From an uncultured Campylobacterales bacterium (GTDB lineage Bacteria > Campylobacterota > Campylobacteria > Campylobacterales > Sulfurimonadaceae), in contig CAITKP010000063.1 in NCBI GenBank assembly GCA_903892995.1, positions 1-64,000 on the forward strand: 64,000 nucleotides of DNA, written 5' to 3'. Of the stretch, positions 39,141 to 48,370 are shown piece by piece. Made by a program: the position numbers and the translations under genes. The first letter of the stretch is position 1; every line of letters starts with the position of its first letter. The notes under the pieces were generated by a model. The model was not told the DNA's origin and ran no database searches. It saw nothing but the letters and a program-made list of their open reading frames with translations.

Positions 39141-39926
39141 ATGAAAATTTCAGTAAAACTACTTGGCATACTTGGTTTACTTCTTACATGTAATCTGTTT
39201 GCTGAAGAAAATAATGTTAAATACTCAATTGCCCTTGTGGGAATGAGTATGGATTATAAAGAGTATGACTCTGCAAATACATTTTTAGACAGTGAGACAT
39301 CTTCACTTGGTAAAATCAATGGTTATAATATGAGCCTTGGATACCTTTTTAACAGAAGCAGTGTTAGCGTTGATGAGATATATATAGATCTCATGCGTTT
39401 GGGTACTTTTACTGCATACGATGGTTTTATCCGTGGGACAACTACGCCACATAAAGGTACGACTACAAATAAGTTTATAGATGCTTCTCTTGGCTATAAA
39501 CACACTTATCGTTTTAATAATCGCTTTGACATATATTATGGCCTTGGATTTGGATACCATGCATGGGATAGAAAACTCTCTTCAATTCAAGACGAGTTGT
39601 ATGAATGGCACTCTATACGGCCAATTATCGGTACAACCCTGAGAATGCAAAAATTTAATTTGGGAATATTTACAGAATATCAATATGGCTTTAACACGAA
39701 AATGGGCGCTTCAGACACTAATGATAGCTATAAGCTGGGTGGAGCAAATATTTTCGTTGTTGGTTTTCCGCTTCGGTATGATTATAGTGATAAACTGGAA
39801 TTTTTTACTCAATACACACTCTCAACACAAACTATAAAAGCATCAAATGTTGTCAATGGACTTCTTGAACCCGACAGCACAAGCTATCAAAACTATCTCA
39901 AAATCGGTGCGACATTTAAGTTCTAA
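39141..39926 (+). CDS. Predicted outer-membrane beta-barrel protein
   Basis: A 261-aa protein with a signal peptide (MKISVKLLGILGLLLTCNLFA) and alternating aromatic strands, ending in Phe as many barrels do. It lies 6 bp after the TraF-like gene, so the two are co-transcribed. The palindrome encodes LTCN in the signal peptide. No family was recognised. Confidence 0.6.
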   Translation: MKISVKLLGILGLLLTCNLFAEENNVKYSIALVGMSMDYKEYDSANTFLDSETSSLGKINGYNMSLGYLFNRSSVSVDEIYIDLMRLGTFTAYDGFIRGTTTPHKGTTTNKFIDASLGYKHTYRFNNRFDIYYGLGFGYHAWDRKLSSIQDELYEWHSIRPIIGTTLRMQKFNLGIFTEYQYGFNTKMGASDTNDSYKLGGANIFVVGFPLRYDYSDKLEFFTQYTLSTQTIKASNVVNGLLEPDSTSYQNYLKIGATFKF

Positions 39927-39969
39927 ACCTTTTTAGCTATAATTACGCAATTTTTTACGCGAGGCAGTT

Positions 39970-40851
39970 ATGATCACTTTTAGCGAGATGTTACTAAAAC
40001 TACAAGAATTTTGGATGAAACAGGGCTGTAATATCGTCCAACCTTATGACATCCCTGCAGGTGCTGGAACATTTCACCCTGCTACTTTTTTACGCTCTTT
40101 AGATTCTACTCCTTGGTCTGTGGCGTATGTCGCACCCTCTCGCCGTCCCACTGATGGGCGTTATGGCGAAAATCCAAACCGTCTTGGAAGCTACTATCAG
40201 TTTCAAGTGCTTATCAAACCAAGTCCGAAAAACATCCAAGAGTTGTACCTCAAAAGTCTAGAGTTTTTAGGTCTTAATGTTGCAGATCACGATATCCGTT
40301 TTGTCGAAGACAACTGGGAATCTCCGACACTTGGTGCTTGGGGTCTTGGTTGGGAAGTTTGGTTAAACGGTATGGAAGTCACGCAGTTTACCTACTTTCA
40401 ACAAGTTGGCGGTGTCGTGTGTGATCCTGTGGCTGTTGAGATAACTTACGGAACTGAGCGTTTGGCTATGTATCTTCAAGGTGTGGATACTGTTTTTGAT
40501 ATCGTTTGGGGTGAAAACGAACATGGCAAAACTTTGTACCGCGATATCCACAAAGAGGGCGAAATAGAGTTTAGTAAATATAACTTTGAAGTAGCAGACA
40601 CGGCGATGCTTTTTGCAGAGTTTGAGTCAAAATCAGCAGAGTGTAAACGCTCTTTAGATGCGGGACTCCCACTTCCTGCGTATGATTTGTGTATGTCTGC
40701 TTCACACACTTTTAACACCCTTGATGCAAGAAAAGCGATCTCTCAAGCAGAACGTCAAAACTACATCCTCAAAATCCGCGAACTTTCCCGCGGATGTGCA
40801 CAACTTTACAAAGACCAAGAGAGTGAACGTAACGTAAGAGTAAAAGCGTAA
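39970..40851 (+). CDS. glyQ: Glycyl-tRNA synthetase alpha subunit
   Basis: A 293-aa class II synthetase subunit. [29 protein letters not shown] and [20 protein letters not shown] are diagnostic. The beta subunit glyS is not in the window. 9 bp upstream of mutY. Confidence 0.97.
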   Translation: MITFSEMLLKLQEFWMKQGCNIVQPYDIPAGAGTFHPATFLRSLDSTPWSVAYVAPSRRPTDGRYGENPNRLGSYYQFQVLIKPSPKNIQELYLKSLEFLGLNVADHDIRFVEDNWESPTLGAWGLGWEVWLNGMEVTQFTYFQQVGGVVCDPVAVEITYGTERLAMYLQGVDTVFDIVWGENEHGKTLYRDIHKEGEIEFSKYNFEVADTAMLFAEFESKSAECKRSLDAGLPLPAYDLCMSASHTFNTLDARKAISQAERQNYILKIRELSRGCAQLYKDQESERNVRVKA

Positions 40852-40866
40852 CGCTTCTCATTGCGT

Positions 40867-41805
40867 ATGAAACAAGCCCAAAACTCTCTTTTAAAATGGT
40901 ATGAAAACTTTGGTCGCCATGAGCTTCCATGGCGAAATACCGATGATGTGTATCATATTTATGTGAGCGAGATAATGCTGCAACAAACGCAGGTAAAACG
41001 CGTGATGGAGGAGTATTATCCACAGTTTTTACAAAAATTTCCTACTTTAAAATCTCTTGCTTCTTCCAAAGAGGAAACAGTTTTAGCTGCATGGAGCGGG
41101 CTTGGATACTACTCACGCGCGCGAAATTTGCACGCAACTGCAAGGCTTTGTCAAAACACTTTACCAACAACTCAAAAAGAGCTTCTCAAACTTCCTGGAA
41201 TCGGGCGCTACACAGCAAGTGCAATTTGTAGTTTTGCATATCATCAAAATGTTGGCGTTGTCGATACTAATATTGAGCGAGTGATTAAGCGCTATTTTGG
41301 GCTGCTTGGAGAAAGCGTAGAGACTCTTTGGAAAAAAGCGGAGAGTTTTGTAAACCCAGCGCAGCCGACTCTACACAATCAAGCCCTGATGGATTTGGGT
41401 TCTCTTGTTTGTTTGCCAAATAATCCTAATTGCCAAACCTGTCCACTTCAGCTTACATGTAAGGGAAAAACAGAGCCAGAACTCTATACGCAAAAGAAAA
41501 AAACAGTGTATGAAGCGATGGAACTTTTTTATGGAGTCGCACTTCGTGAGGGCAAAATTGCTCTTTTACTCTCAGAAGGCCCGATGTATAAAGGACTTCT
41601 TGAGCTTCCAAGTGTTGAACCGATAGAGGAGAATTTTATAGCGCAGTTTAAACACTCTTACACAAAATATCGCTTACATGTAAGGCTTTTTCTTTTAGAA
41701 GATGCACCCCAAAATGGTTTATGGCTCTCTCTTGATGAGGCAAAAACTGCACACATCTCCTCTTTGAGCGCAAAAGCACTTGAGTGCATAAAGGATAGTA
41801 TGTGA
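40867..41805 (+). CDS. mutY: A/G-specific adenine glycosylase MutY
   Basis: About 312 aa. It removes A mispaired with 8-oxoG. The HhH-GPD region (LPGIGRYTASAICSF), the catalytic Asp (VVDTNIERV) and the [4Fe-4S] Cys pattern C-x6-C-x2-C-x5-C are visible. The fourth cluster Cys lies in LTCK encoded by an exact TTACATGTAA copy. A second copy lies at 41674, read as LHVR. Start 40867 is preferred over the track TTG. Confidence 0.95.
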   Translation: MKQAQNSLLKWYENFGRHELPWRNTDDVYHIYVSEIMLQQTQVKRVMEEYYPQFLQKFPTLKSLASSKEETVLAAWSGLGYYSRARNLHATARLCQNTLPTTQKELLKLPGIGRYTASAICSFAYHQNVGVVDTNIERVIKRYFGLLGESVETLWKKAESFVNPAQPTLHNQALMDLGSLVCLPNNPNCQTCPLQLTCKGKTEPELYTQKKKTVYEAMELFYGVALREGKIALLLSEGPMYKGLLELPSVEPIEENFIAQFKHSYTKYRLHVRLFLLEDAPQNGLWLSLDEAKTAHISSLSAKALECIKDSM

Positions 41806-44027
41806 CACTTATTGGACAGATTGAGACTATTCTTTTTGAAGATGATGGATTTTTTATAGCGCGTCTAAAAACTGGCGACAAAGTAAGCGGAAGCTATTAT
41901 GAAAGTGATGTTGCAAACCTTAAAGATGCCGCAATCACACTAAAAGGCGAGTGGGAAGAGCATAAAAAATATGGCAAGACTTTTAAGTTTGAATCCCTTC
42001 GTGTCAATCAAAACGAGCTTTTTTTCTTTTTAAATCGCATCGTCAAAGGGTTTACAAAAAAACTCTCAGCCGAGCTAATAGAGAAGTTTGGCGAAAAGGG
42101 ACTTATCGAGATACTCGACAATGATATCCAGAGACTTTTAGAGTTTAGCGGTATCAAAGAAAAACGCCTCAAAAAGATTCAAGATTCATGGAAAAAGTTC
42201 CGTTCAATGCGAGAACTTGGCGAGTTTTTAAGCCCTTATGATGTGACTCCAACACTGCTTACAATGATCGCAACAGCGATGAAAGATGTGCAAGAACCCT
42301 CGAAAAAGATCAAAGAAAATCCCTATATTTTGACCAACATAAGTGGCATCGGCTTTAAGCGTGCGGATGAGTTGGCTTTAAAGATAGGGGTCGCACCAGA
42401 AGCTGACAATCGCATAAGCGCTGCGATGGATTATGCACTTTTAAACTACTGCGAACAGCAGGGAAATAGTTGTGTTGAGAAAAAAGTTCTCTTTTCTTTG
42501 CTTGATGAGCTTTTAGATTTTAGCGAGAAGCAAAATCTCTATGAAGCAGCACTTATCGAGAGAGTGAGCGAGCAGAGCATTGTTTTGATGAAAAACGATC
42601 GCGTTTCTCCTGCAAGACTTTATGATGCTGAGAAATTTTTATATGATGATTTTAAGGCACGTGCTAAAGTAGATTGTGGAGTTATCTCTACAGATTTGGA
42701 TGAGTTTTTAAAAAATAGTGATTTGAGTCTTGGAGATCAACAGCGTCAAGCCGTGGAGATCATCAACAATGGTGCGGGAATACTTTTCTTAGTCGGATAT
42801 GCGGGAACGGGAAAAAGTACCACTTCAAGAACTATTTTAAATCTTCTACATGTAAAGAATAAGGAGATTATGACTTGTGCACTTAGTGGCATTGCCTCAC
42901 AACGTATTGCCGATACAACGGGGTTTGAAAGTGCAACGATCCAATCACTTTTGGTTCGTTATGAGGACAGAGATGAGTTTCCATTTTCTGTCCTTTTGAT
43001 AGATGAAGCCTCGATGATAAACTCGACACTTTTTGCACGCCTCATCGCAAAGGTCAAAAAAGAGTGTGTGCTTATCATAGTGGGCGATGATGCGCAGCTT
43101 CCACCCATCGGGGCTGGAAATGTGCTCAGTGACTGTTTGACTTTAGAGATTGCTCCCATCATCAAACTCACTCGCATCTATCGTCAAAGTGAAGAGCAAG
43201 CGATCACGCTCATTGCCAATGATATCCGCCAAGCCATAGTGCCGCAATACCATCAAAAATATGATGACTTTGAGTTTATTGATGTCTCTATCTCCAACTA
43301 TTATGCGATGAAAAACTCCCTTTCTCAAAATGAGTTTTCAGCACTTCGTGAAGAAAATTCGGCGGATATCTTGGCGACAATCATGCATGAAGTCGTTAAA
43401 GTGATAGAAAAAGCGAGATTGCGTTTAAAAAATAGAGAGATAGCATCTTATCTAAACTATTTTCAAGTGATCACACCGATGAAAGGCGGGACTCTTGGCA
43501 CAGATAATCTCAATAAAATCCTGCAAACATATTTTAATCCTAATCCAAAAAAGTTTGTGCGTAAAGGTGGCAGTGAGTTTCGTTTAATGGACAAAGTGGT
43601 GCATACAAAAAATGAAAATATGACATCATGGAGTGCTGAGGGGTTTAAGGAGAGAGAAGATTCTAAAGAGAAAAGAGTGTTTAATGGCATGAGCGGCTTA
43701 CTCTTTCGCATAGATGAGGATGAGGAACAAGCCTATGTTTACTATCCAAATGAGGATATGGTCGTGCTTTATGAGTATGAGCAACTAAAATCCCATCTTA
43801 TGCTCTCTTATGCGCTCACAATCCATAAAGTTCAGGGAATGGAGTATGATATCGTCGTGATTCCAATGAGCTTTTCACACTACATCATGCACAACACAAA
43901 ACTTATCTATACCGCTATCACAAGGGCAAAACATCGCTGTATTTTAGTAGGAGAGAGCGGAGCATTTGAGTCCGCTTGCCGTCGAGTAGATGTCACAAAA
44001 CGCGATACTGTACTTTTGGAGTTGTAA
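41802..44027 (+). CDS. recD2: RecD2-family DNA helicase
   Basis: A 741-aa superfamily 1B 5'-3' helicase. The N-terminal OB/HhH region is followed by Walker A (GYAGTGKSTTSR), Walker B (LLIDEASMIN) and the C-terminal VQGMEYDIVVIP ... YTAITRAKHRC. No recB or recC is nearby, which fits the stand-alone RecD2 type. Start is GTG overlapping the mutY stop, AAGGA upstream. Confidence 0.88.
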   Translation: MTLIGQIETILFEDDGFFIARLKTGDKVSGSYYESDVANLKDAAITLKGEWEEHKKYGKTFKFESLRVNQNELFFFLNRIVKGFTKKLSAELIEKFGEKGLIEILDNDIQRLLEFSGIKEKRLKKIQDSWKKFRSMRELGEFLSPYDVTPTLLTMIATAMKDVQEPSKKIKENPYILTNISGIGFKRADELALKIGVAPEADNRISAAMDYALLNYCEQQGNSCVEKKVLFSLLDELLDFSEKQNLYEAALIERVSEQSIVLMKNDRVSPARLYDAEKFLYDDFKARAKVDCGVISTDLDEFLKNSDLSLGDQQRQAVEIINNGAGILFLVGYAGTGKSTTSRTILNLLHVKNKEIMTCALSGIASQRIADTTGFESATIQSLLVRYEDRDEFPFSVLLIDEASMINSTLFARLIAKVKKECVLIIVGDDAQLPPIGAGNVLSDCLTLEIAPIIKLTRIYRQSEEQAITLIANDIRQAIVPQYHQKYDDFEFIDVSISNYYAMKNSLSQNEFSALREENSADILATIMHEVVKVIEKARLRLKNREIASYLNYFQVITPMKGGTLGTDNLNKILQTYFNPNPKKFVRKGGSEFRLMDKVVHTKNENMTSWSAEGFKEREDSKEKRVFNGMSGLLFRIDEDEEQAYVYYPNEDMVVLYEYEQLKSHLMLSYALTIHKVQGMEYDIVVIPMSFSHYIMHNTKLIYTAITRAKHRCILVGESGAFESACRRVDVTKRDTVLLEL

Positions 44028-44053
44028 ATGGTGAGCTTGAGTAAGCTCACCAT
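44028..44053. terminator. Hairpin after recD2
   Basis: ATGGTGAGCTT and AAGCTCACCAT form a perfect 11-bp stem with a 4-nt loop immediately after the stop codon. There is no clear T-tract. Confidence 0.5.
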
Positions 44054-44110
44054 ATAAGAATATCGCTCAACATACCATGTTGCGAATAGAGCTTAGACAA
44101 TATAGGCTAC

Positions 44111-44599
44111 TTAGTCCTTGAACTTTTGCTTACTGCAAGTTCCTTTCTTCGCCATGTCCAGCTGGGAAATCGATTTTTTCGCTTCAGCTTCCTCTATTAA
44201 CTCTAAATTAGCACCATTAATGAGAACGCCTATCTTGATATATTGTCTAATAAAGTAATTTTTCCCACTCTCTGTTTTTATAAAGAGATTGTTAGGTGAA
44301 AACTCTGACTCAGTCGAAATTGTATGCCACGTATCTCCTTTTATATCTTCATAAAAGAAAATATGAGGTGCAGACTCACCAATACATTTATCATCAACCC
44401 ATATATCTTTCTTTAAACCGAGTCCTGACATTGAATCTCTATAAATATACAAACCTGCATTTCCTCTGGAAGGCAAGTTGAAAGACTTGGCTTTTATAGA
44501 AATTTCTTTACTTTCCATCGGAATAGTGGTACATCCATTAAGCAACAAAAGACCAACTATGGATAAGCCTAATTGTGTGTTCATTGATAATAATTTCAT
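44111..44599 (-). CDS. DUF2846-like lipoprotein
   Basis: A 162-aa protein with a lipobox (LLLLNGC) and the DUF2846 pattern GNAGLYIYRDS ... DDKCIGE. Function is unknown. Last of three lipoprotein genes in one operon. Confidence 0.65.
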   Translation of the reverse strand: MKLLSMNTQLGLSIVGLLLLNGCTTIPMESKEISIKAKSFNLPSRGNAGLYIYRDSMSGLGLKKDIWVDDKCIGESAPHIFFYEDIKGDTWHTISTESEFSPNNLFIKTESGKNYFIRQYIKIGVLINGANLELIEEAEAKKSISQLDMAKKGTCSKQKFKD

Positions 44600-44602
44600 T
44601 TT

Positions 44603-44950
44603 CTACTTTTTAGGATATGCTGTAGCCGTAATAGTGGTTGTATATACAGTACCAACAAGGGCATATGTCCAAGATTCCTCAATTTTAATATCGGTAATAT
44701 AATCATCATGAGCTTGTGCCAATAATTGATTGTAGGCTCTTACATGGCGAGTATTGATATCGATAGGAATAAATAAAAGTAATTGAAATCCACTTTCTGA
44801 AGCGGTAATTGTTCGTCCTTTATCTTTTACATCGGCGTAATTTTTTGGATCAATACTCTTGAATGAGATAGGCTTACCTGCACATCCAATGAACCAAACA
44901 GCAAAAATTGCAACTAGCGCAATACTCAAAAGTTTTTTAAAAAAATTCAT
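44603..44950 (-). CDS. Small lipoprotein
   Basis: A 115-aa lipoprotein (AVWFIGCAG). The C-terminal half (YITDIKIEESWTYALVGTVYTTTITATA) resembles its upstream neighbour, suggesting paralogs. It overlaps that neighbour by 4 bases (ATGA). Confidence 0.6.
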   Translation of the reverse strand: MNFFKKLLSIALVAIFAVWFIGCAGKPISFKSIDPKNYADVKDKGRTITASESGFQLLLFIPIDINTRHVRAYNQLLAQAHDDYITDIKIEESWTYALVGTVYTTTITATAYPKK

Positions 44951-45354
44951 TCTTTTATCTCCTTAATTGCTTCACCTGTGATTGTAACTGTTCTTCCTGT
45001 GCCAAGGACCCACCAAAACCAATCTTCTTGATAGGTAACATTCACAAGTCCTGTTGCATCAGGAACACTCTTTACTGCGTTTTGATACGCTCTCTCACTT
45101 CTTGAATTCAGTCCTATTGGAACAAAGTAATAGGCTGTACCAAGCAAGCCAAGTGAACCAGTCCCTTCGCCTTTTGTTTGACCAAGTGTCTGATATTTTG
45201 TAGGTGGTGTTTGTTCGATCTTTACTTGATGAGATGAACATCCAGAGAGTAAAAAAAGAGCTATTGCAGGAACAATAATCTGTGATCGTAGCATTGGTTT
45301 CATACCGAGTCTCCTTAATATTTTAAACTTTAGAATCCATTTCAGGGAACGCAT
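44947..45354 (-). CDS. TRL-like lipoprotein
   Basis: Up to 135 aa; the likely lipoprotein start is the ATG giving MKPMLRSQIIV, with lipobox LLSGC. The pattern LGLLGTAYYFVPIGLNSRSERAYQNA followed by TYQEDWFWWVLGTGRTVTITG matches TRL-like proteins. First gene of the three-lipoprotein operon, divergent from the XRE regulator. Confidence 0.6.
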   Translation of the reverse strand: MRSLKWILKFKILRRLGMKPMLRSQIIVPAIALFLLSGCSSHQVKIEQTPPTKYQTLGQTKGEGTGSLGLLGTAYYFVPIGLNSRSERAYQNAVKSVPDATGLVNVTYQEDWFWWVLGTGRTVTITGEAIKEIKE

Positions 45355-45442
45355 TTTTTAATATATGCTAAATCTAACTTTTTTCTATCATATTTAGCTT
45401 TTGACACTATATATATGGTTGCATTAAAATCATCTGAATTCA

Positions 45443-45469
45443 TATAATCCAACACTATATAAGGTGTTG
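45443..45469 (+). promoter_or_regulatory. Promoter with overlapping inverted-repeat operator for the XRE gene
   Basis: A -10 (TATAAT, 45443-45448) is followed by CAACAC-N8-GTGTTG (45450-45469), ending 7 bp before the regulator start codon. An operator at the expected transcription start suggests autorepression. Confidence 0.45.
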
Positions 45470-45476
45470 AAATAGC

Positions 45477-45764
45477 ATGTATGAACAATTGGATATCGAA
45501 GCGAATGAGCTCTTAGACTTAATCTCATCCAATGTTGTTAAATTTAGAAAAGCTAAAGGGTATAGTCAACTCAAATTAGCAACAGAGATGGGTTATAGCA
45601 GCGCATCCTATTTTGGGTGTATAGAAATTAGAAAAAATGGTCAGCATTTCAACATTGTTCAGCTTTATAAAATCAGTAAGATACTCGACATCCCAATATA
45701 TAAGTTTTTTGAACCAGTTGATCAATCCACGAAACAAAGTACAGAATTAGCTAGCTTAAGTTGA
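45477..45764 (+). CDS. XRE-family transcriptional regulator
   Basis: A 95-aa protein with a helix-turn-helix (about 15-75; FRKAKGYSQLKLATEMGYSSASYFGCIE). It probably controls itself and perhaps the divergent lipoprotein operon. No Shine-Dalgarno is visible upstream of the ATG, so the transcript may have a very short leader. Confidence 0.75.
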   Translation: MYEQLDIEANELLDLISSNVVKFRKAKGYSQLKLATEMGYSSASYFGCIEIRKNGQHFNIVQLYKISKILDIPIYKFFEPVDQSTKQSTELASLS

Positions 45765-45908
45765 GCAATGACACATAAAGGTCACATATATTTTTTTGTA
45801 CCTTGTGTTAAAAAAGCAGTTTTAATCAATAGTTAGGTAAAATGCTTAGCCTTGAATATGTAGGTACTTAGTGACTTTGAAAGTGATTTACTACATGGTA
45901 AAATTTTT

Positions 45909-45984
45909 CTCTCCATCGCTTAACAGGATAAAGCAGTCCCCTCCTAAGGGATAGCTCCAGGTTCGATTCCTGGTGGGGAGACCA
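45909..45984 (+). tRNA. tRNA-Arg(CCT)
   Basis: A 76-nt cloverleaf. The acceptor CTCTCCA pairs with TGGGGAG (one T-G). The anticodon loop CTCCTAA gives anticodon CCT. CCA is encoded. The last 35 bp are duplicated exactly at 46697-46731, so this gene is an integration site. Confidence 0.93.
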
Positions 45985-45993
45985 GCTATTATT

Positions 45994-46335
45994 CTATATG
46001 GTTTTTAGTAACTTCTCAATATCATTTTTAAGCGGTAGTAGTTTTGTATTTATGATATCCCATATCTCATCAGCATCTATACCAAAATAATCATGAGCGA
46101 TAATATTTCTAAAGTCTTTGACTTTTTGCCATGGTATTTCATTATGAGTTGCTTTAAACTTTTCATCAAGTCTTGAAATAATTTCGCCAATTACTACAAA
46201 CTGCATCATGGATGCATCAAAACTTTTTTGATCGTGGTAGAAGTCATTAGCATCTGTAAACTCTTTTGAATACAATTCAATCTTCTCGATAGATTCAATA
46301 AGTGCTTTGAGATTAAAGCTAATATTATGAGACAT
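45994..46335 (-). CDS. hepT: HEPN-domain toxin, HepT-like
   Basis: A 113-aa helical HEPN protein. RNIIAHDYFG contains the RX4-6H ribonuclease motif (R-N-xxx-H) plus the Tyr of the HxY variant that MntA-type antitoxins AMPylate. It overlaps the upstream mntA-like gene by 11 bases. Together they form a type VII toxin-antitoxin pair. Confidence 0.85.
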   Translation of the reverse strand: MSHNISFNLKALIESIEKIELYSKEFTDANDFYHDQKSFDASMMQFVVIGEIISRLDEKFKATHNEIPWQKVKDFRNIIAHDYFGIDADEIWDIINTKLLPLKNDIEKLLKTI

Positions 46336-46627
46336 ATAATGTATCTTTTAAAATCTGTTCTTTTGCGTAAGGCTTGAGATATTTTTCACGAGCGATATCT
46401 ACACTGCGTTCAAATGATGTAGATAAAAATTGTCGAAGTGCATTTTTAAGTTCATAAACGTTTTGAGTGTTCTCTTCAAGTTCAATAACAAGATCGACGT
46501 CACTGTTTTCATTTTGTTCATTACGTGCAAATGAGCCAAAAAGACCTATCTTGCTGACATGGTACTGTTGTGACAATAGTGATCGATTTTCTTGTAAGAA
46601 ATTTAATATTTCATCCCGCGTCTTCAT
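46325..46627 (-). CDS. mntA: Minimal nucleotidyltransferase antitoxin, MntA-like
   Basis: A 100-aa protein with the polymerase-beta motif GSFARNEQNENSDVDLVIE. MntA proteins neutralise HepT by adding AMP to its Tyr. No Shine-Dalgarno is visible on its strand, and the leader looks very short. It is the first gene of the pair. Confidence 0.87.
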   Translation of the reverse strand: MKTRDEILNFLQENRSLLSQQYHVSKIGLFGSFARNEQNENSDVDLVIELEENTQNVYELKNALRQFLSTSFERSVDIAREKYLKPYAKEQILKDTLYVS

Positions 46628-46644
46628 GAGGAGAATTGTATCAT

Positions 46645-46678
46645 ATTCACTAAATTATAAAATACATTATTAGTGAAT
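46645..46678 (-). promoter_or_regulatory. Inverted-repeat operator upstream of mntA-hepT
   Basis: ATTCACTAA and TTAGTGAAT (9-bp perfect arms, 16-bp spacer) enclose an AT-rich promoter-like stretch (TTATAATTTAG on the minus strand). A likely autoregulatory site for the module. Confidence 0.45.
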
Positions 46679-46696
46679 AAACAAATATTTGCATAT

Positions 46697-46731
46697 GATA
46701 GCTCCAGGTTCGATTCCTGGTGGGGAGACCA
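46697..46731 (+). repeat. 35-bp att-like direct repeat of the tRNA-Arg 3' end
   Basis: Identical to tRNA positions 45950-45984, including the T arm, acceptor strand and CCA. It starts in the 3' strand of the anticodon stem, so it cannot itself form a tRNA. Confidence 0.9.
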
Positions 46732-46779
46732 TTTTTTAGGTACTCACCACAAGATGTTATGTTTTAAAACGAGCTGTTT

Positions 46780-48132
46780 TTAGGCATGAAACATATCTGC
46801 GTATAAACGTTTTGCCCATGCGTCAAGCAGCTTACCATTTTCAAGACCTACTTTGCCTTTCCACTGCTCAGACATCTCAACATTTGTGAATCCTGCAAGT
46901 GTTTTGCCTTCAAATTTATATTGCGCTCTGATTGAAATTGCACGTTCAGGTTTTGCGGATACTGATGAATAGCACACAGTCAGTGGAGATACCCAAGGAA
47001 TGTCATTTCCATCTTTTATTCTTTGTGCTATCAATTGACCAAGATAGCGCCCCTCAGTATTGGAAGTATTTCCAGATTTAGAGTAACCCATAGGACGAGC
47101 ATCACCTGAGACAAAGATATTTTTGTTTTCTACCCCGATTGCTTCATAGGTAAATGGGTCGATATTTCCCTCCATTTTGTTAAATGCAGTATCTTGTGCT
47201 ACACCACAAACTTCAAGAAGTTTTCCACCACGGACATGCGGATAAAATGCTCCATCAGCAAATGTATAACTCTCTTCCATTTCGCCAATAACAACTGTTT
47301 TTTTATCGAGATCGATACTTATGATTTTGGCATTTGGTACATATTGGATGTAATCTTTGTACATCTCGTTAAAGGCTGATTGGAATCCCTCTTTTTTGAT
47401 GGTGATCTCTGCATTCTCATCGAGTAGAAGCACTTTTCCTTTTATTTTGTGTTTTTTGAAATAATCAGCAATGAGACAAGCTCTTTCATAAGGAGCAGGA
47501 AGACATCTGTAGTTGCCACCTGGTACTGTGAGGATGAAGTTTCCACCTTTGAAGTTTTGTACCTTGTTTTTGAGTGTCATATGTTCACTGCCTGGAATAA
47601 ACGCAGCTGGATATTCCGTACGCAATCTTTGCTCTGTCACAAGATCGATTCCCCACGGAGCATAATCATACTCTATTCCAGGAGCAAGCACTAAGTAATC
47701 ATATTTAATGTCCCCATTGCTAGTTTTGAGAATTTTATTTGTTTTATCTACGCCTACTGCTGTTGCATTGAAAAAATTATATTGATTTTCACGAGCGGCT
47801 TGTAGATAGTCATGCGTTAAAAACTCCAAATCAACTTCGCCTACTACATAAAGGTTACTAACAGGACATGAAATAAACTCAGATCTTCGCTCAACTAAAA
47901 CGACATCAGCATTTGGAGCAAACTTTTTTGTGTATTTAGCAACAGCTAAACCTGACCAACCGCCACCTACAACAACGACTCTTGGGCCTGTTGCTTCTGG
48001 AAGTGGAGCTGGTGAGCCAACACCAACGGCTAAAACAGTTGTTTCTTTTGACTCTGATGCACTCACACTCGCAGCAAAAGTTGCAGCAACGGCACTTACT
48101 AAACTATATTTAAGTATGTCTCGACGGTTCAT
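46780..48132 (-). CDS. FccB/SoxF-like sulfide dehydrogenase flavoprotein
   Basis: About 450 aa with a twin-arginine signal (NRRDILKYSLVSAVAATFAAS), so exported folded. FAD-binding VVVGGGWSGLAVAKY is present. A Cys at FISCPVSN matches the residue that covalently anchors FAD in flavocytochrome c sulfide dehydrogenase. Two further Cys (NYRCLPAPYERA and TVCYS) match the redox disulfide. It likely oxidises sulfide or polysulfide. No cytochrome subunit is adjacent. Start is the ATG after AGGAGTT. Confidence 0.85.
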   Translation of the reverse strand: MNRRDILKYSLVSAVAATFAASVSASESKETTVLAVGVGSPAPLPEATGPRVVVVGGGWSGLAVAKYTKKFAPNADVVLVERRSEFISCPVSNLYVVGEVDLEFLTHDYLQAARENQYNFFNATAVGVDKTNKILKTSNGDIKYDYLVLAPGIEYDYAPWGIDLVTEQRLRTEYPAAFIPGSEHMTLKNKVQNFKGGNFILTVPGGNYRCLPAPYERACLIADYFKKHKIKGKVLLLDENAEITIKKEGFQSAFNEMYKDYIQYVPNAKIISIDLDKKTVVIGEMEESYTFADGAFYPHVRGGKLLEVCGVAQDTAFNKMEGNIDPFTYEAIGVENKNIFVSGDARPMGYSKSGNTSNTEGRYLGQLIAQRIKDGNDIPWVSPLTVCYSSVSAKPERAISIRAQYKFEGKTLAGFTNVEMSEQWKGKVGLENGKLLDAWAKRLYADMFHA

Positions 48133-48370
48133 AGTAACTCCTGATTTTTTATAAATTTTTAAAATATTACTCGACAATCTTATAACTATTACAATTAAAT
48201 GAAAGTTAGAAAATTTATCTACTCTAGGCTATCTTACAGGCAGAGAAGCATAAAGAGACTGCAATATGCTCATGAACAAAATTATCTTACATGTAATAGG
48301 ATAAATAGAAAAAATTTGCTAAAATTTGTTGAATAATATTTACAAAGAAACTAAATACTTGGAGGAAAGA

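Larger units (their letters stand above)
45950..46731. mobile_element. tRNA-Arg mini-insertion carrying a HepT/MntA module
   Basis: Exact 35-bp direct repeats, the tRNA-Arg 3' half at 45950-45984 and a free copy at 46697-46731, bracket about 712 bp. The only genes inside are the HEPN and nucleotidyltransferase pair. This is the layout of an element integrated at a tRNA 3' end that restores the tRNA. No integrase is present, so it is either a deletion derivative or a satellite mobilised in trans. Confidence 0.75.

Noticed and set aside
46697-46731. A second tRNA gene
   Set aside because: Only the 3' half is present. The 5' acceptor strand, D arm and anticodon loop are missing, so it is an att-type duplication.
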